Shown here one piece after another: positions 34,728-43,938 of a DNA stretch of 64,000 bases (position 1 is the stretch's first letter; each line of letters starts with the position of its first letter). The translations under genes were made by a program, and so were the position numbers. This stretch comes from QQWI01 sp964522015 (GTDB lineage: Bacteria; Bacillota; Clostridia; Peptostreptococcales; Acidaminobacteraceae): the NCBI GenBank assembly GCA_964522015.1, contig CAZFST010000011.1:1-64000 (forward strand), in the 5' to 3' direction. The notes under the pieces are model-generated. The model searched no databases. It was not told the DNA's origin and saw only the letters and a list, made by a program, of their open reading frames with translations.

Positions 34728-35954
34728 ATGCAAAGAAAAGTGGTAATTAGTATCGCTCTTACTTTAATATTGCTAAGTTCAATGACTTTTGCAGATGCTT
34801 TAAAGGCATTACCAAAGGTTTCGTTGACTTATGAGAGGGCATTGAATGATGCACTAAGTGAGAGCCTTGAATTACGTGAATTAAGTAACGGTTATGACGC
34901 GCTTCGAAAAGGCTATTTGAAAGCTGAAGAAGGTGCAAAACAAGTTGGATCTGTTTACAATGACTTACAAAAGTATATTGCCCTGCACGAGAGACTTGCA
35001 AGTGGGGCTTATTTACAGGGATTAGATCTAATCGATTATCAGTATGGCGTGATGGTTTTTGGACAATCAAAACCAACCCTTTCCTCAGAGGAGATTTATC
35101 AAAGATATATACACACAATGGAAGTGATGCCATTTGAACTATACTATCAGGCGGCAAATATCAAAGAAGATAAGCGTCTAGTAGAGTCGCAAATAAAAAA
35201 TGGCGTAAGACAGCTCTACTTTGGGATCATTGCATTGGACAATACAATTGAGAGCATTGCTCTTAAAGTAACCATACAAGACAAACAGCACCAAGACACG
35301 GTTGCTCTCCAGAAGCAAGGTCGCATTTCACAAATCGATTTTGAAAAATCGGTCATAGATCTTATGAAATCCCAAATTGAGATCGAGAAGTTAAAAAGAA
35401 CCCGTGAAAATATGATCACTCAGCTCAAGAGTATGGTCGGCATATCTCAAAATCAAGAAGTAATACTAGTAACAACCACTTTACCATCTGTTGACAAGAA
35501 TCTTAAGCCTTTTGAAACCTACTATGAAAAGGCTACTATCATAGATCCATCCCTTGTTAAAGCCGAAAATGATCTTAAAGTGGTGAACTATAAGAATGAT
35601 AGAATTGTTGTCCACTATAAGGATGCGCTATTAACAGAAAGAATTGATTCCCAAGTGGCTGTTGATACTAAAGTATCCGCACAGGCATTGGCAAAAATCG
35701 CACTGAAGCGTTCGGTATATAGCCTTTATATTGATGCTTTAGATAAACAATCAAACTTTGAAACAGCCAACCTTACTCTTCAATCTAGCTTATCAACTCT
35801 AAGAAGCACTCAAAATTACTATAAGTTGGGACTTGTCAATGGGTTTCAAAAATATGCAGCAGAGGCGAATTATGAATCTGCGAGAATCAATTACTTTGCT
35901 GAATTGTTAAATCTTCAGATTGCGATCTTGAGTTTAAACGAGCTAGGCCAGTAA
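34728..35954 (+). CDS. secreted TolC-family-like coiled-coil protein, copy 1
   Basis: The 408-residue protein starts at an ATG after agaggtgag and has a signal peptide (about 1-23, ending TFADA). The rest is long amphipathic helices with TolC/outer-membrane-efflux features: an opening repeat LTYERALNDALSESLELREL, helix pairs with VALQKQGRISQIDFEKSVIDL, and a C-terminal second half ending NYKLGLVNGFQKYAAEANYESARINYFAELLN-type sequence that repeats the motif. TolC proteins form trimeric outer-membrane tunnels in diderms, yet everything else here suggests a single-membrane organism. Homologues in Clostridia are known only as TolC family proteins. It is followed 16 bp later by a paralogue. Confidence 0.75.
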   Translation: MQRKVVISIALTLILLSSMTFADALKALPKVSLTYERALNDALSESLELRELSNGYDALRKGYLKAEEGAKQVGSVYNDLQKYIALHERLASGAYLQGLDLIDYQYGVMVFGQSKPTLSSEEIYQRYIHTMEVMPFELYYQAANIKEDKRLVESQIKNGVRQLYFGIIALDNTIESIALKVTIQDKQHQDTVALQKQGRISQIDFEKSVIDLMKSQIEIEKLKRTRENMITQLKSMVGISQNQEVILVTTTLPSVDKNLKPFETYYEKATIIDPSLVKAENDLKVVNYKNDRIVVHYKDALLTERIDSQVAVDTKVSAQALAKIALKRSVYSLYIDALDKQSNFETANLTLQSSLSTLRSTQNYYKLGLVNGFQKYAAEANYESARINYFAELLNLQIAILSLNELGQ

Positions 35955-35970
35955 TCTATTGGGAGGATAT

Positions 35971-37089
35971 ATGAAAAAGTTTGGATGTCTTATCATAATG
36001 CTAGTAGTAGCGCTACAGTTTTCATTTGCAATAGAAGTTAAAGCTCCTAATCCATTAACAGTTAAGGCTGCTACAGACCTGGCAATACAGAACAGTCCGG
36101 AAATAAGATTAGCCAATGATCAAATGTTGACTGCAACTCGTCGAGTAAAACAAGCGCAGACCAAAGCTACCTCTACAGATTTAAGCGATTGGAATGGCGA
36201 AGTTGAACGTTTGACAAAGGCAAAAGATGTGTATTTAAATCCTTTAATTGTAAAACAATCAGTTGCTATGTTAGAAAGAGTGATTTCGGATCAAAAAAGT
36301 GAGTTAACAAAGTCTGTTAAGAGACAATTTTATACGATTCAATCATTGGAACTTCAAAAAAAAGCAGCTGAAGAGAATCTGCGTAGTTCACTTTCAGACT
36401 TAGCTGTGAATAAGAATAAATTCAAATTAGGAACAGTGACTGCCAATGATGTGACTGACAGAGAAAATATTGTTGCTAAGAACCAAATAGCGATTCTAAA
36501 GACAACAAACGCTATCAAAAATGCACAAGTTGCACTGAATGACTTATTGGGTTTGCCGTTATTAACAAATCAAGTACTTCAATATGAGAAATTAGAGCCA
36601 GTTAATTTACCTCAGCTTGATTATGAAAAAAGTGTTGCAAGCCAATTACTGAAATCTTCTGTATTTATTAAACTGAAAGAGGATATTGCAATTAAAGAAA
36701 AAGAGCAATGGGTTTTACTTGGCTATAATGTAACCTATGAAGTCAGTGATGATGAAGCACTAGATGGACTGCGTGATGATATTGTATTGCTTAAGGATAA
36801 GCAGTTACGTGAAGAAAACCGGATACGTGTTAAATTCACCACTGATCTTAATTTGTTAAAAAATCTTAATGATGATCTTAGAATTGCTAAGTTGAACTAT
36901 GATTATCAAGTTAAACTTCAAAAGGCTAGCGAAACAAAGTACACACTGGGATTAGTAGACTCGGTTTCACTGGATCAAATCAAAAGTCAAACAATGCTAA
37001 TGTTAAGCAACTATAATTCTTCGTTAATTGACTATCTCTTAGCCTATGGAACTTTTACTGATACCTTTAATGAGTCTGCAATTAAATAA
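35971..37089 (+). CDS. secreted TolC-family-like coiled-coil protein, copy 2
   Basis: A 372-residue paralogue of the previous gene, with an ATG at 35971 after ggagga. The signal peptide spans about 1-20 (ending FSFAIE). Two TolC-type repeats are visible: LTVKAATDLAIQNSPEIRLA with KNKFKLGTVTANDVTDRENI in the first half, and the related SETKYTLGLVDSVSLDQIKS in the second. The regular LG-V/T turn followed by a D-x-x-D/Q-x-E/K pattern is the usual efflux-protein signature. The two proteins could form hetero-oligomers. No membrane fusion protein (MacA/HlyD type) is present in the window. A terminator follows. Confidence 0.75.
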   Translation: MKKFGCLIIMLVVALQFSFAIEVKAPNPLTVKAATDLAIQNSPEIRLANDQMLTATRRVKQAQTKATSTDLSDWNGEVERLTKAKDVYLNPLIVKQSVAMLERVISDQKSELTKSVKRQFYTIQSLELQKKAAEENLRSSLSDLAVNKNKFKLGTVTANDVTDRENIVAKNQIAILKTTNAIKNAQVALNDLLGLPLLTNQVLQYEKLEPVNLPQLDYEKSVASQLLKSSVFIKLKEDIAIKEKEQWVLLGYNVTYEVSDDEALDGLRDDIVLLKDKQLREENRIRVKFTTDLNLLKNLNDDLRIAKLNYDYQVKLQKASETKYTLGLVDSVSLDQIKSQTMLMLSNYNSSLIDYLLAYGTFTDTFNESAIK

Positions 37090-37091
37090 TT

Positions 37092-37124
37092 TAAAATGAC
37101 ACGACTTGGTCGTGTCATTTTAAT
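37092..37124 (+). terminator. terminator of the TolC-like operon
   Basis: AAAATGACACGAC-ttg-GTCGTGTCATTTT: a perfect 13-bp stem followed by a T-rich tail. Confidence 0.9.
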
Positions 37125-37156
37125 GTGTAAATAACCTAAACTAAGAGATTAAATCA

Positions 37157-37165
37157 TGTTATACT
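37157..37165 (+). promoter_or_regulatory. extended -10 promoter of the third SLH gene
   Basis: TGTTATACT lies 20 bp before the start codon. Confidence 0.45.
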
Positions 37166-37185
37166 GGCAATAATGGAGGTGTTAA

Positions 37186-39279
37186 ATGCAGCATAAATTT
37201 TTTCTTCTTATGTTATTTACAGTTGTGATTCTGCTCTGTACAGTTGCTTTTGCCACCACCCCGCAGTCGGCTGCGGAGCGTCTTCAAGACTTTGGTGTGG
37301 TAAAAGGGACTGAGTCTGGTTTTGATTTATCTGGTGGTCTCACCCGCGAGCAGGCTTTGGTGCTATTTATTCGGACTTTAAACGAAGAAGCCGCAGTTAA
37401 GAAGCTGACTGGCGTTGGGTCTACGTTTCTGGATGTTAAGCGGGGAGATTGGTTTTCACCCTATGTATTTTATGCCCAGGGTAAGGGTTATACCAAGGGT
37501 GTTGGTAGTGGTAAGTTTGGAACAGGGGCACCAGTAAGCAATCAAGAGTTTATGGCTTTTATGCTAAGGGGCCTTGGGTATACGGTGTCTTTTGATCAGG
37601 TAATGGCTCAGGCCAAGGCCTTGAAGCTTTTTAATGGTGCAACAGAATCCCCATACCATTACATTAACCGTGGTGAGGCATTTTTGATTTTGAATCAGGT
37701 AATGGCAACAGCAAAAAAAGGGTTCACTGAACCCCTTAGTCAATCTTTTGAGGGTGTCGCTGGTGGTTCACCAGGTACTGGGGCTAACTCTGTGGTGGCT
37801 CTTAGGAAGATTTTAAGCGCCTCCGCCATGGATGCCACAGCTATCAAGCTAGATTTTGATGGGGCTGTTGAACCTAAAGTATCTGATTTTATATTACAAT
37901 CTGAAAGTGGTGTGTTGGTATCTATTAATCAGATACAAACCTTTGTGGGTGAAGATACCGTGGTTTTAACCACGGCTAAGATGGTACTAGGTCAGCCCTA
38001 TTTACTGATTTATAAGTCGCAGCGGTTCTCGGTTGTCCCTTTTGCGCTTGCCAGCGTTGATTTTCCAAGGGTAAGCGCCGTCAAGGCCGTGACCCAAACC
38101 CAACTGAGGGTGACATTGACTTCTGATATGGTTCAAAGATCTAGTATCGCCATTGAGAACTTTAGTCTTGATGGTGGGGTGAGTATCAATGATGTATCGG
38201 TGGATCTTGGGCAGATGGCTCTTGCTGAAAATATGAACAAGTTAGTTTTGGCGGTTTCAGTGACGCCCCTAACGGAAGCAAAAAACTATACCTTGACGGT
38301 TAAAGGTTTGACGTCCTATAAGGGTTTTTCGGGGAATACCAGTGTCATTTTTGAGAGTGCTTCCATTGATAAAAGTGCGCCTAAAATGGTGTCGGTGGCA
38401 GTGCTAGCCAGTGATCAGTTAAAGCTGGTACTTGAAGATCAAACGTTTTTAGACCCAACATCTATAAAGCAGGAGAATTTTTATATTACCCCTTCAGTAA
38501 ATATCCGCAGTGTGACCTTAACCCCAAGTGGGGTGCCTGGTCAGTATGTGGTGTATGTTTTAACAGATCACCAAACGGCGGATGTAGCTTATGAAATTAC
38601 GGCCATGCGCATGACTGACGGTGAGAATATTATGCCTGGTTCGCAGCGGTTAGCTTTTGTTGGGAAGGGCAGGTCTTTGAACTTAAAGTCGCTTTATGCA
38701 ATTTCAAAGACTCTGGATGTAATTGAAGTGGTGTTTAGTTCTGATGTTCATGTTGAGTCGTTGATTCCTGAGAATTTTGTGCTGGATGGGGGATTCACCG
38801 TGAATTCGGTGTCTTATGCTCAGAATTTGATGCTACCTGATGGCGTGGATAAAAAGAAAGTTTGGCTCAAAACCCAGCCCATTGTGAGAGACAAGATGGT
38901 GAAAGTCTTGCTGCTTAAGGCTCTAAAAGATGCGGATGGTCAGGGGATGCTTACGGATCAGCTTTATTATGTAGTTGGTGCTGCTCAGGATGACATGTTT
39001 GCCCGGGGGATTGTTGGTATTGGTATTGACGGAACCTCTTGTAAATTGCTGTTTGCAGAAAATCTTGACCCAGTCACTGCTCAAAACAATCAAAATTATT
39101 ATGCCAAGGATTTAGGGTATGCGGCTAAGGCTGTTTTGGATCAGGATTTACGGACGGTGTACTTAGCACTGCCAACGGCTGCTAAGGGCCAGATGATTAC
39201 CTTGATTTTAAATGGAATTAAGGATAGTGCAGGGAATGTGATAACACCGGATACTAAGGTCTACTATATGGTTCCGTAA
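37186..39279 (+). CDS. SLH-domain surface protein
   Basis: A 697-residue secreted protein with an ATG after ggaggtg. The signal peptide (about 1-23) ends VAFATT. SLH modules (about 27-180) are closest in layout to the main S-layer protein: LTREQALVLFIRTLNEE, FLDVKRGDWFSPYVFYAQGK, GSGKFGTGAPVSNQEFMAFM. The remainder is beta-sandwich repeats with patterns such as VSAVKAVTQTQLRVTLTSDM and IEVVFSSDVHVESLIPENFV. Codon use is more G-rich and less biased than in the S-layer gene, in line with an older or less expressed paralogue. Function is unknown beyond surface attachment. Confidence 0.85.
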   Translation: MQHKFFLLMLFTVVILLCTVAFATTPQSAAERLQDFGVVKGTESGFDLSGGLTREQALVLFIRTLNEEAAVKKLTGVGSTFLDVKRGDWFSPYVFYAQGKGYTKGVGSGKFGTGAPVSNQEFMAFMLRGLGYTVSFDQVMAQAKALKLFNGATESPYHYINRGEAFLILNQVMATAKKGFTEPLSQSFEGVAGGSPGTGANSVVALRKILSASAMDATAIKLDFDGAVEPKVSDFILQSESGVLVSINQIQTFVGEDTVVLTTAKMVLGQPYLLIYKSQRFSVVPFALASVDFPRVSAVKAVTQTQLRVTLTSDMVQRSSIAIENFSLDGGVSINDVSVDLGQMALAENMNKLVLAVSVTPLTEAKNYTLTVKGLTSYKGFSGNTSVIFESASIDKSAPKMVSVAVLASDQLKLVLEDQTFLDPTSIKQENFYITPSVNIRSVTLTPSGVPGQYVVYVLTDHQTADVAYEITAMRMTDGENIMPGSQRLAFVGKGRSLNLKSLYAISKTLDVIEVVFSSDVHVESLIPENFVLDGGFTVNSVSYAQNLMLPDGVDKKKVWLKTQPIVRDKMVKVLLLKALKDADGQGMLTDQLYYVVGAAQDDMFARGIVGIGIDGTSCKLLFAENLDPVTAQNNQNYYAKDLGYAAKAVLDQDLRTVYLALPTAAKGQMITLILNGIKDSAGNVITPDTKVYYMVP

Positions 39280-39335
39280 AGCCATTAATCTCCCGAGTCA
39301 AATTATAACAATATCATTAAGTTGGTGACATTTGG

Positions 39336-39364
39336 TTGCACCTACATGGAGAATCAGAGATAAT
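39336..39364 (+). promoter_or_regulatory. candidate promoter of the SLH-two-component-ABC operon
   Basis: TTGCAC (39336-39341), a 17-bp spacer and GATAAT (39359-39364) lie 35 bp before the start codon. Confidence 0.5.
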
Positions 39365-39398
39365 AAGGTTACTACCGTATTGAAAGGAGAAATTTTAA

Positions 39399-41210
39399 AT
39401 GAAGAAGATTTTAATGTTGTTACTCACACTGGGGATGGTGTTTAATGCTAGTTTTGCGGCCAGCTTTACGGATCTTGACCAGGCTAAGTGGGCAAAAGAT
39501 TATATTGAAAAGGTGCAGGCCCTCAATATCGTCACGGGTTTTGCCGATGGTTCTTTTAAGCCCAACGAGGCTGTTAACCACTATGTGGCGATCTTAACCC
39601 TTTATAGAACTTTGGATTCTCAAAAGCTCGTGATGGAAACTGACAAAACCGTGCTTAAAAACCGTTATGCATTTATTTTGTCTAATAAAAAAGTGCCTAA
39701 TTGGCCTAATCTGCCTGAGGCCGTTGCTTTTGCCCTTGAGTACAAGATTATCACTGAAAAAGATCTTGATACGTTTATGGTAAACGGTGAGCAACAACTC
39801 ATGACCAGAGAGCAATTTGCCCTGTTTATGGGTCGTGGACTCAACCTTTTTCTAAAGGAAGATACCACCAATCAAATTATCACGGTGGGTTTTAAGGATG
39901 TGGCTAAAATCACCTTTGAAAACCTTAAGTATGTTAACTTGTTGGTCAAGCACAAAGTCATGGGTGGGGACAATAATAATAATTTCTTACCTAAAGATAG
40001 CTTAACACGGGCTGCCCTTGCTAAAATGGTGGTCACAGGGATTGATGTTCTAAAAAGCAAAGTTTCTGAAGAGCAAGTTATTCAAGCTACTGTGATGGTT
40101 AAAACCGATGATAGCAAACGGGTTATTTTTTACGATGTGGTTGACAAAACTAAGTCCTACATTGAAATCATCGATGACAGCGTTCAGGTGACCCTAGGTG
40201 GGGCGAAAGCGACTTTTGCTGACTTGGCTAAGGATATGCCAGCCACTCTCACCTACCTCAATGGTAAGCTGTCTAAAGTGGCTGCTACCCCCGTTATCTA
40301 TGTCACTGTGCCTGCTTCCGGGGATGTGCTCGATGTGATTAACGGTGCTAAGCGAGCGGTGTTTGTGAAGAGTGATAAAGATGGCACTTCTAAGTTTTAT
40401 AACTTAGAAGCCGATACTGTAGTCACGAGCTATGGTAAACCGTCTTCTTTTGACAAGCTTCAAAAAACAGATTACGTGGTAATGACTCTTCAAAACAACA
40501 TTGTTAAAACCCTTGACTTCAAAGTTAAATTTAGAACGCTTAAAGGGGTTATAAAAGAGGTGTTAGTGGATGGTGTTCCTAAGGTGATTGTCACTGTGGC
40601 TGGGGAAAATATGACATTTACCTTTGCTGACGGGGTTGTGGTCACAAGAAATTCTGCCATTAAGAACATTGGGGCGTTGCTTTCAGGGGATGAAATCACC
40701 TTTGATGCCACCTTTGAAGCCATCACAAAAGTGGTGGCCACTGGTGTGGTTTCAAAAGATTCTGGTACCATTACTAAAATTGCACTGGGTACCAAAAACG
40801 AACTGAGCCTTAAAGATGCTAAAGGCCTTGAAACGACCTACGAAGTAGATAAGAATGCCATAATTTTAGTGGATGGGAAAACCGCAACGTTCTTTGATTT
40901 AAGAGCGAACTATACCGTTGAGCTTAAAATTGATAACAATGTCATCAAGGAGATTCGCGCTGTTTCTATACTGACTAAATCTTTTGTAACTGGTGTGATT
41001 GAGAAGGTTTATTTGGACCTGAATGTGATTACGGTAAAAGTGGGTACAGATGTTTATACGGTCTATATGACTGATGTAACCTTGAAAATGGCAGCCGATG
41101 GTTCTAAAATTACCATTGGTGCTTTCAAACCTGGCCAAAAGGTATTTTGCTACGGCGCCATGGAAGATCGTATCATTCGCGGCGATAAGGTATTTAGATT
41201 CGAAGAATAA
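39399..41210 (+). CDS. SLH-domain protein heading a signalling/transport operon
   Basis: A 603-residue secreted protein, ATG after gaaaggag, with a signal peptide (about 1-20). It has three SLH modules (about 21-215): FTDLDQAKWAKDYIEKVQAL with GFADGSFKPNEAV, a degenerate middle one, and FKDVAKITFENLKYVN with SLTRAALAKMVV. The C-terminal 380 residues are beta-rich repeats (GVIKEVLVDGVPKVIVTV, GTITKIALGTKNELSLKD, GVIEKVYLDLNVITVKVG) that look like tandem small barrels rather than Ig folds. It is 10 bp upstream of a response regulator, so it is the first gene of an operon with a two-component system and an ABC transporter. It could be the surface receptor or substrate of that system. Confidence 0.82.
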   Translation: MKKILMLLLTLGMVFNASFAASFTDLDQAKWAKDYIEKVQALNIVTGFADGSFKPNEAVNHYVAILTLYRTLDSQKLVMETDKTVLKNRYAFILSNKKVPNWPNLPEAVAFALEYKIITEKDLDTFMVNGEQQLMTREQFALFMGRGLNLFLKEDTTNQIITVGFKDVAKITFENLKYVNLLVKHKVMGGDNNNNFLPKDSLTRAALAKMVVTGIDVLKSKVSEEQVIQATVMVKTDDSKRVIFYDVVDKTKSYIEIIDDSVQVTLGGAKATFADLAKDMPATLTYLNGKLSKVAATPVIYVTVPASGDVLDVINGAKRAVFVKSDKDGTSKFYNLEADTVVTSYGKPSSFDKLQKTDYVVMTLQNNIVKTLDFKVKFRTLKGVIKEVLVDGVPKVIVTVAGENMTFTFADGVVVTRNSAIKNIGALLSGDEITFDATFEAITKVVATGVVSKDSGTITKIALGTKNELSLKDAKGLETTYEVDKNAIILVDGKTATFFDLRANYTVELKIDNNVIKEIRAVSILTKSFVTGVIEKVYLDLNVITVKVGTDVYTVYMTDVTLKMAADGSKITIGAFKPGQKVFCYGAMEDRIIRGDKVFRFEE

Positions 41211-41220
41211 GGGTGAATAG

Positions 41221-41928
41221 ATGAAACGGATAATGCTGGTTGAGGATGATTTAAGTTTAGCAGAAGTAATTTTGGATTACCTGCATTTTGAAGGCTATTG
41301 GCCCGAACACTTTGTGAACGGCCGGGAAGCTCTAGCTGCCCTGGACCGTATCAATCCCCATCTGGCAATTTTAGATGTGATGCTACCTGGTGCCAGTGGT
41401 TTTGACGTTTTGAAAGCCATTCGTAAAAAATCTAAAATACCTGTTATTATGGCCAGTGCAAAATCCGACGATTATAATATGATGAAAGGTTTTGAAGGGG
41501 GCGCCGATGATTATATGGGCAAACCCTTTAGGCCTAAAATCCTTATGGCTAAGGTCAATGCTTTGATTTCTAGATGTTATCCTGATGAGGTGGTAGCCCC
41601 ACAGATAAAGATCCATCAGTTTGCACTGATTGATTCTCAGGTTAAAGTCTGTTTTGAAAAAGAGGATTTGTCCCTGACGCCTAAAGAATATGAGCTGTTT
41701 AGAATACTTGCTATCAATGAAGGTCATATTTTTACCTACGACAATCTCCTAAAACAGATTGAAACCAGTGATAGTACCGATCATAATTTAACGGCTAATT
41801 CAGTCTCAGCCCACATTAAAAACATTCGCAAAAAAATTGTCGCTGCAGGGTGTACCACTGAGTGCATTAAAACGATTTGGGGTGTTGGTTATAAATTCGA
41901 AATTCGCACAGAAACTGATCCTGATTAG
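41221..41928 (+). CDS. OmpR-family response regulator
   Basis: A 235-residue regulator with acidic pocket E8-D9-D10, phosphoacceptor D52 (ILDVMLPG), MASAK switch region and KPF lysine. The effector domain has the SLTPKEYELFRIL helix, followed by SVSAHIKNIRKKI (recognition helix) and a final GVGYKFEIR hairpin. It lies between an SLH protein (10 bp upstream) and a histidine kinase that begins inside its 3' end. The arrangement resembles Bce-type cell-wall stress modules, in which regulator, kinase and ABC transporter are in one operon. Confidence 0.92.
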   Translation: MKRIMLVEDDLSLAEVILDYLHFEGYWPEHFVNGREALAALDRINPHLAILDVMLPGASGFDVLKAIRKKSKIPVIMASAKSDDYNMMKGFEGGADDYMGKPFRPKILMAKVNALISRCYPDEVVAPQIKIHQFALIDSQVKVCFEKEDLSLTPKEYELFRILAINEGHIFTYDNLLKQIETSDSTDHNLTANSVSAHIKNIRKKIVAAGCTTECIKTIWGVGYKFEIRTETDPD

Positions 41929-43228
41929 TTTGCTCATTTTATCTGTTCTCGGTTTATTGCGCTATCAACACATACACAATCTCAAGTTGCATATAGAGCA
42001 ACTGAATGTGCTTGCTAATGATATAGATCAGCAGATTAGCCAAAGTCCAGATCAACTGGAAGGATTAATCCAAGAACTATCGGAGTCCCAAAAGATAAAA
42101 ATTGCAGTGGTGTCTTCAAATGATCAGGTCTTATTTCAGACCCATCCCATCAAGTCTGACCCGGTCATGTTTGGACTCAGCGTTGATCGGGGTATGGTCT
42201 ATTACTGTGTGCCTGTTTCAAAGAGCACTGCAAGATATGAAAAAATTGTTCTGTATGGCCCGGTGTCTCTATTTGATATCAAGTTTCAAAATCAGAATTC
42301 TATCTTGATTTGGATTTTTGGGCTGGTCATTATCGCTTTATGTATCACGATTTGGATGCTACATTACCGCTACCAAAATTTCAAGGTCCGTCTGTCACTA
42401 TTGGTAGATAAGGAAGATCGGGAGATTATTGAGGCGGTGAATCAGCAAGATCTCTATCGTTTTTTAATTCATAAATGCTCCGAATATGAAAGGGAACTTC
42501 AAAAGCAGGCCTACTCCCATTCTTTGGCACATGCCAAGCATGATGAACGGATGCGTAATATGATGCACGATATGAAAACCCCGATTTCAGCTCTTCATGC
42601 TTTTGTTGAGGCTTATCATGACGGCCTTTATAAGGATCATATGCTCCCTATGAAAATGCCTTTGGTGTCTATTAATGTAAATCATTTGTTGCACTTAACC
42701 AAGCAATATGATGAGTTTATCAAGTATAATTCATCTCAAACTAAGGTGAATATGCGTAAGATTCCCATGGAAACCCTGGTTAGCGATGTGCTTATGGCAA
42801 CAGAACGGAATTTTGTTCAGATGGGCCGTACCATTCAGCTGGTGGTGATGGAATCCCCTTGTAGTTTGATCTGTGACGTGATGGAACTTAAAAAAATGAT
42901 GGATATTCTTGTAGAAAATGCTCATAAGTATTCTGAAGAGGGTAAACCCATTGTTCTTAGCGCCATGATTGTGAAAAAGATGTTGCATCTGTCTGTGAAA
43001 GACTACGGAATTGGCATTGACGAGTCTGAACAGCAGAGTATTTTTGATCCCTTTGTTAAAGTTGATCGGGTCAGGGGGGCATCGGCTCAGAGTTATGGTA
43101 TTGGTCTTTATATTGCGAAGCAGATTGCCCACAGGCATGGTGGGGACCTTACTTTGGAAAGTGCCCTAGGAAAGGGTGCGATTTTTACAGTACTATTACC
43201 AATTGTGGAGGATTACCATGTTTCTTGA
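41882..43228 (+). CDS. membrane sensor histidine kinase
   Basis: About 448 residues. The start is uncertain: the frame is open from within the regulator gene and offers only GTG (41882) or TTG (41837, 41885) starts, none with a strong ribosome site, so translational coupling is likely. Transmembrane segments lie near 11-26 and 140-160, with a short extracytoplasmic loop of about 110 residues. The H-box is MMHDMKTPIS with H229, the N box is LVENAHKYSEEG, and the G boxes are KDYGIGID and YGIGLYIAKQIAHRHGG. All catalytic motifs are intact. It overlaps the ABC ATPase gene by 11 bases. Confidence 0.85.
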   Translation: MLVINSKFAQKLILISLLILSVLGLLRYQHIHNLKLHIEQLNVLANDIDQQISQSPDQLEGLIQELSESQKIKIAVVSSNDQVLFQTHPIKSDPVMFGLSVDRGMVYYCVPVSKSTARYEKIVLYGPVSLFDIKFQNQNSILIWIFGLVIIALCITIWMLHYRYQNFKVRLSLLVDKEDREIIEAVNQQDLYRFLIHKCSEYERELQKQAYSHSLAHAKHDERMRNMMHDMKTPISALHAFVEAYHDGLYKDHMLPMKMPLVSINVNHLLHLTKQYDEFIKYNSSQTKVNMRKIPMETLVSDVLMATERNFVQMGRTIQLVVMESPCSLICDVMELKKMMDILVENAHKYSEEGKPIVLSAMIVKKMLHLSVKDYGIGIDESEQQSIFDPFVKVDRVRGASAQSYGIGLYIAKQIAHRHGGDLTLESALGKGAIFTVLLPIVEDYHVS

Positions 43229-43937
43229 GGCTGAGAATATTCGTAAGTTGCATTTACATGGCATAAGGACAAAGTCCCTATTAAACGGGGTCAGTCTGCA
43301 ATTAAAATACGGTGAAATGGTGTGCTTGATGGGACCCTCGGGTTCTGGTAAAAGCGCACTTTTTCAGATTTTATCGGGATTGACTTCAATGGATTCTGGA
43401 ACTTTGACTTATTTTAAAGAGGGTAAGCCTAAGACTTTAAATCAGTTGTCTATTGGTGTTGTGTTTAAGGACAATAATTTATTTGCTGATTTTAAGATTA
43501 AGGGGAATTTTCGCATGCAAGGGATTATGGCAAGAATGCCCAAGGCCCTTTATAAAGAGCGCTTTGAACTGATGGTTAAGCGATATAACCTTGCCGGTGT
43601 TCTGGATGACTATCCACAAACATTGTCGGCAGAGACCTTGAAATGGGTAGCGTTGGCTAAAATGGATTTAATATCACCAGACTTCTTTTTTGTGGAAGAG
43701 CCCACCCTTTATATGAGTCCTAACGAGAAATTCAAGTTATTACATATGTTAAAAAGTATTAGCCGCAGTTCGGGGATGCTGGTACTCACAAATGATGTGA
43801 TTTGTGCCAGCTATTCTGATCGGGTCCTATTTATGAACGAAGGTAATTTAAAGAGCGAGTTGCTCCTAGATCAGCACAGTTTATTGATTGAGCGTGAAGC
43901 TCAGGTTTATAGCTGGCTAAAAGGCAAGGGGTGGTAG
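43218..43937 (+). CDS. degenerate ABC-transporter ATPase subunit (LolD/MacB-like)
   Basis: A 239-residue protein starting at an ATG after gaggat, inside the kinase 3' end. Walker A is intact (GPSGSGKS, 39-46), but other catalytic positions depart from the family. The Q-loop glutamine is K84 (VVFKDNNLF), the signature LSGGQ is LSAET (136-140), the Walker B aspartate is E160 with E161 retained (FFVEEPT), and the H-loop histidine is N192 (LTNDV). Such changes are expected to slow or abolish hydrolysis while allowing ATP binding. It pairs with the adjacent FtsX/MacB-like permease. It may act as a mechanical or sensory module rather than a pump. Confidence 0.85.
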   Translation: MFLEAENIRKLHLHGIRTKSLLNGVSLQLKYGEMVCLMGPSGSGKSALFQILSGLTSMDSGTLTYFKEGKPKTLNQLSIGVVFKDNNLFADFKIKGNFRMQGIMARMPKALYKERFELMVKRYNLAGVLDDYPQTLSAETLKWVALAKMDLISPDFFFVEEPTLYMSPNEKFKLLHMLKSISRSSGMLVLTNDVICASYSDRVLFMNEGNLKSELLLDQHSLLIEREAQVYSWLKGKGW

Positions 43938-43938
43938 G

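Noticed and set aside
41837..41881. Longer N terminus of the second histidine kinase from a TTG
   Set aside because: The extra 15 codons lie wholly inside the regulator gene and have no ribosome site; the start remains uncertain.
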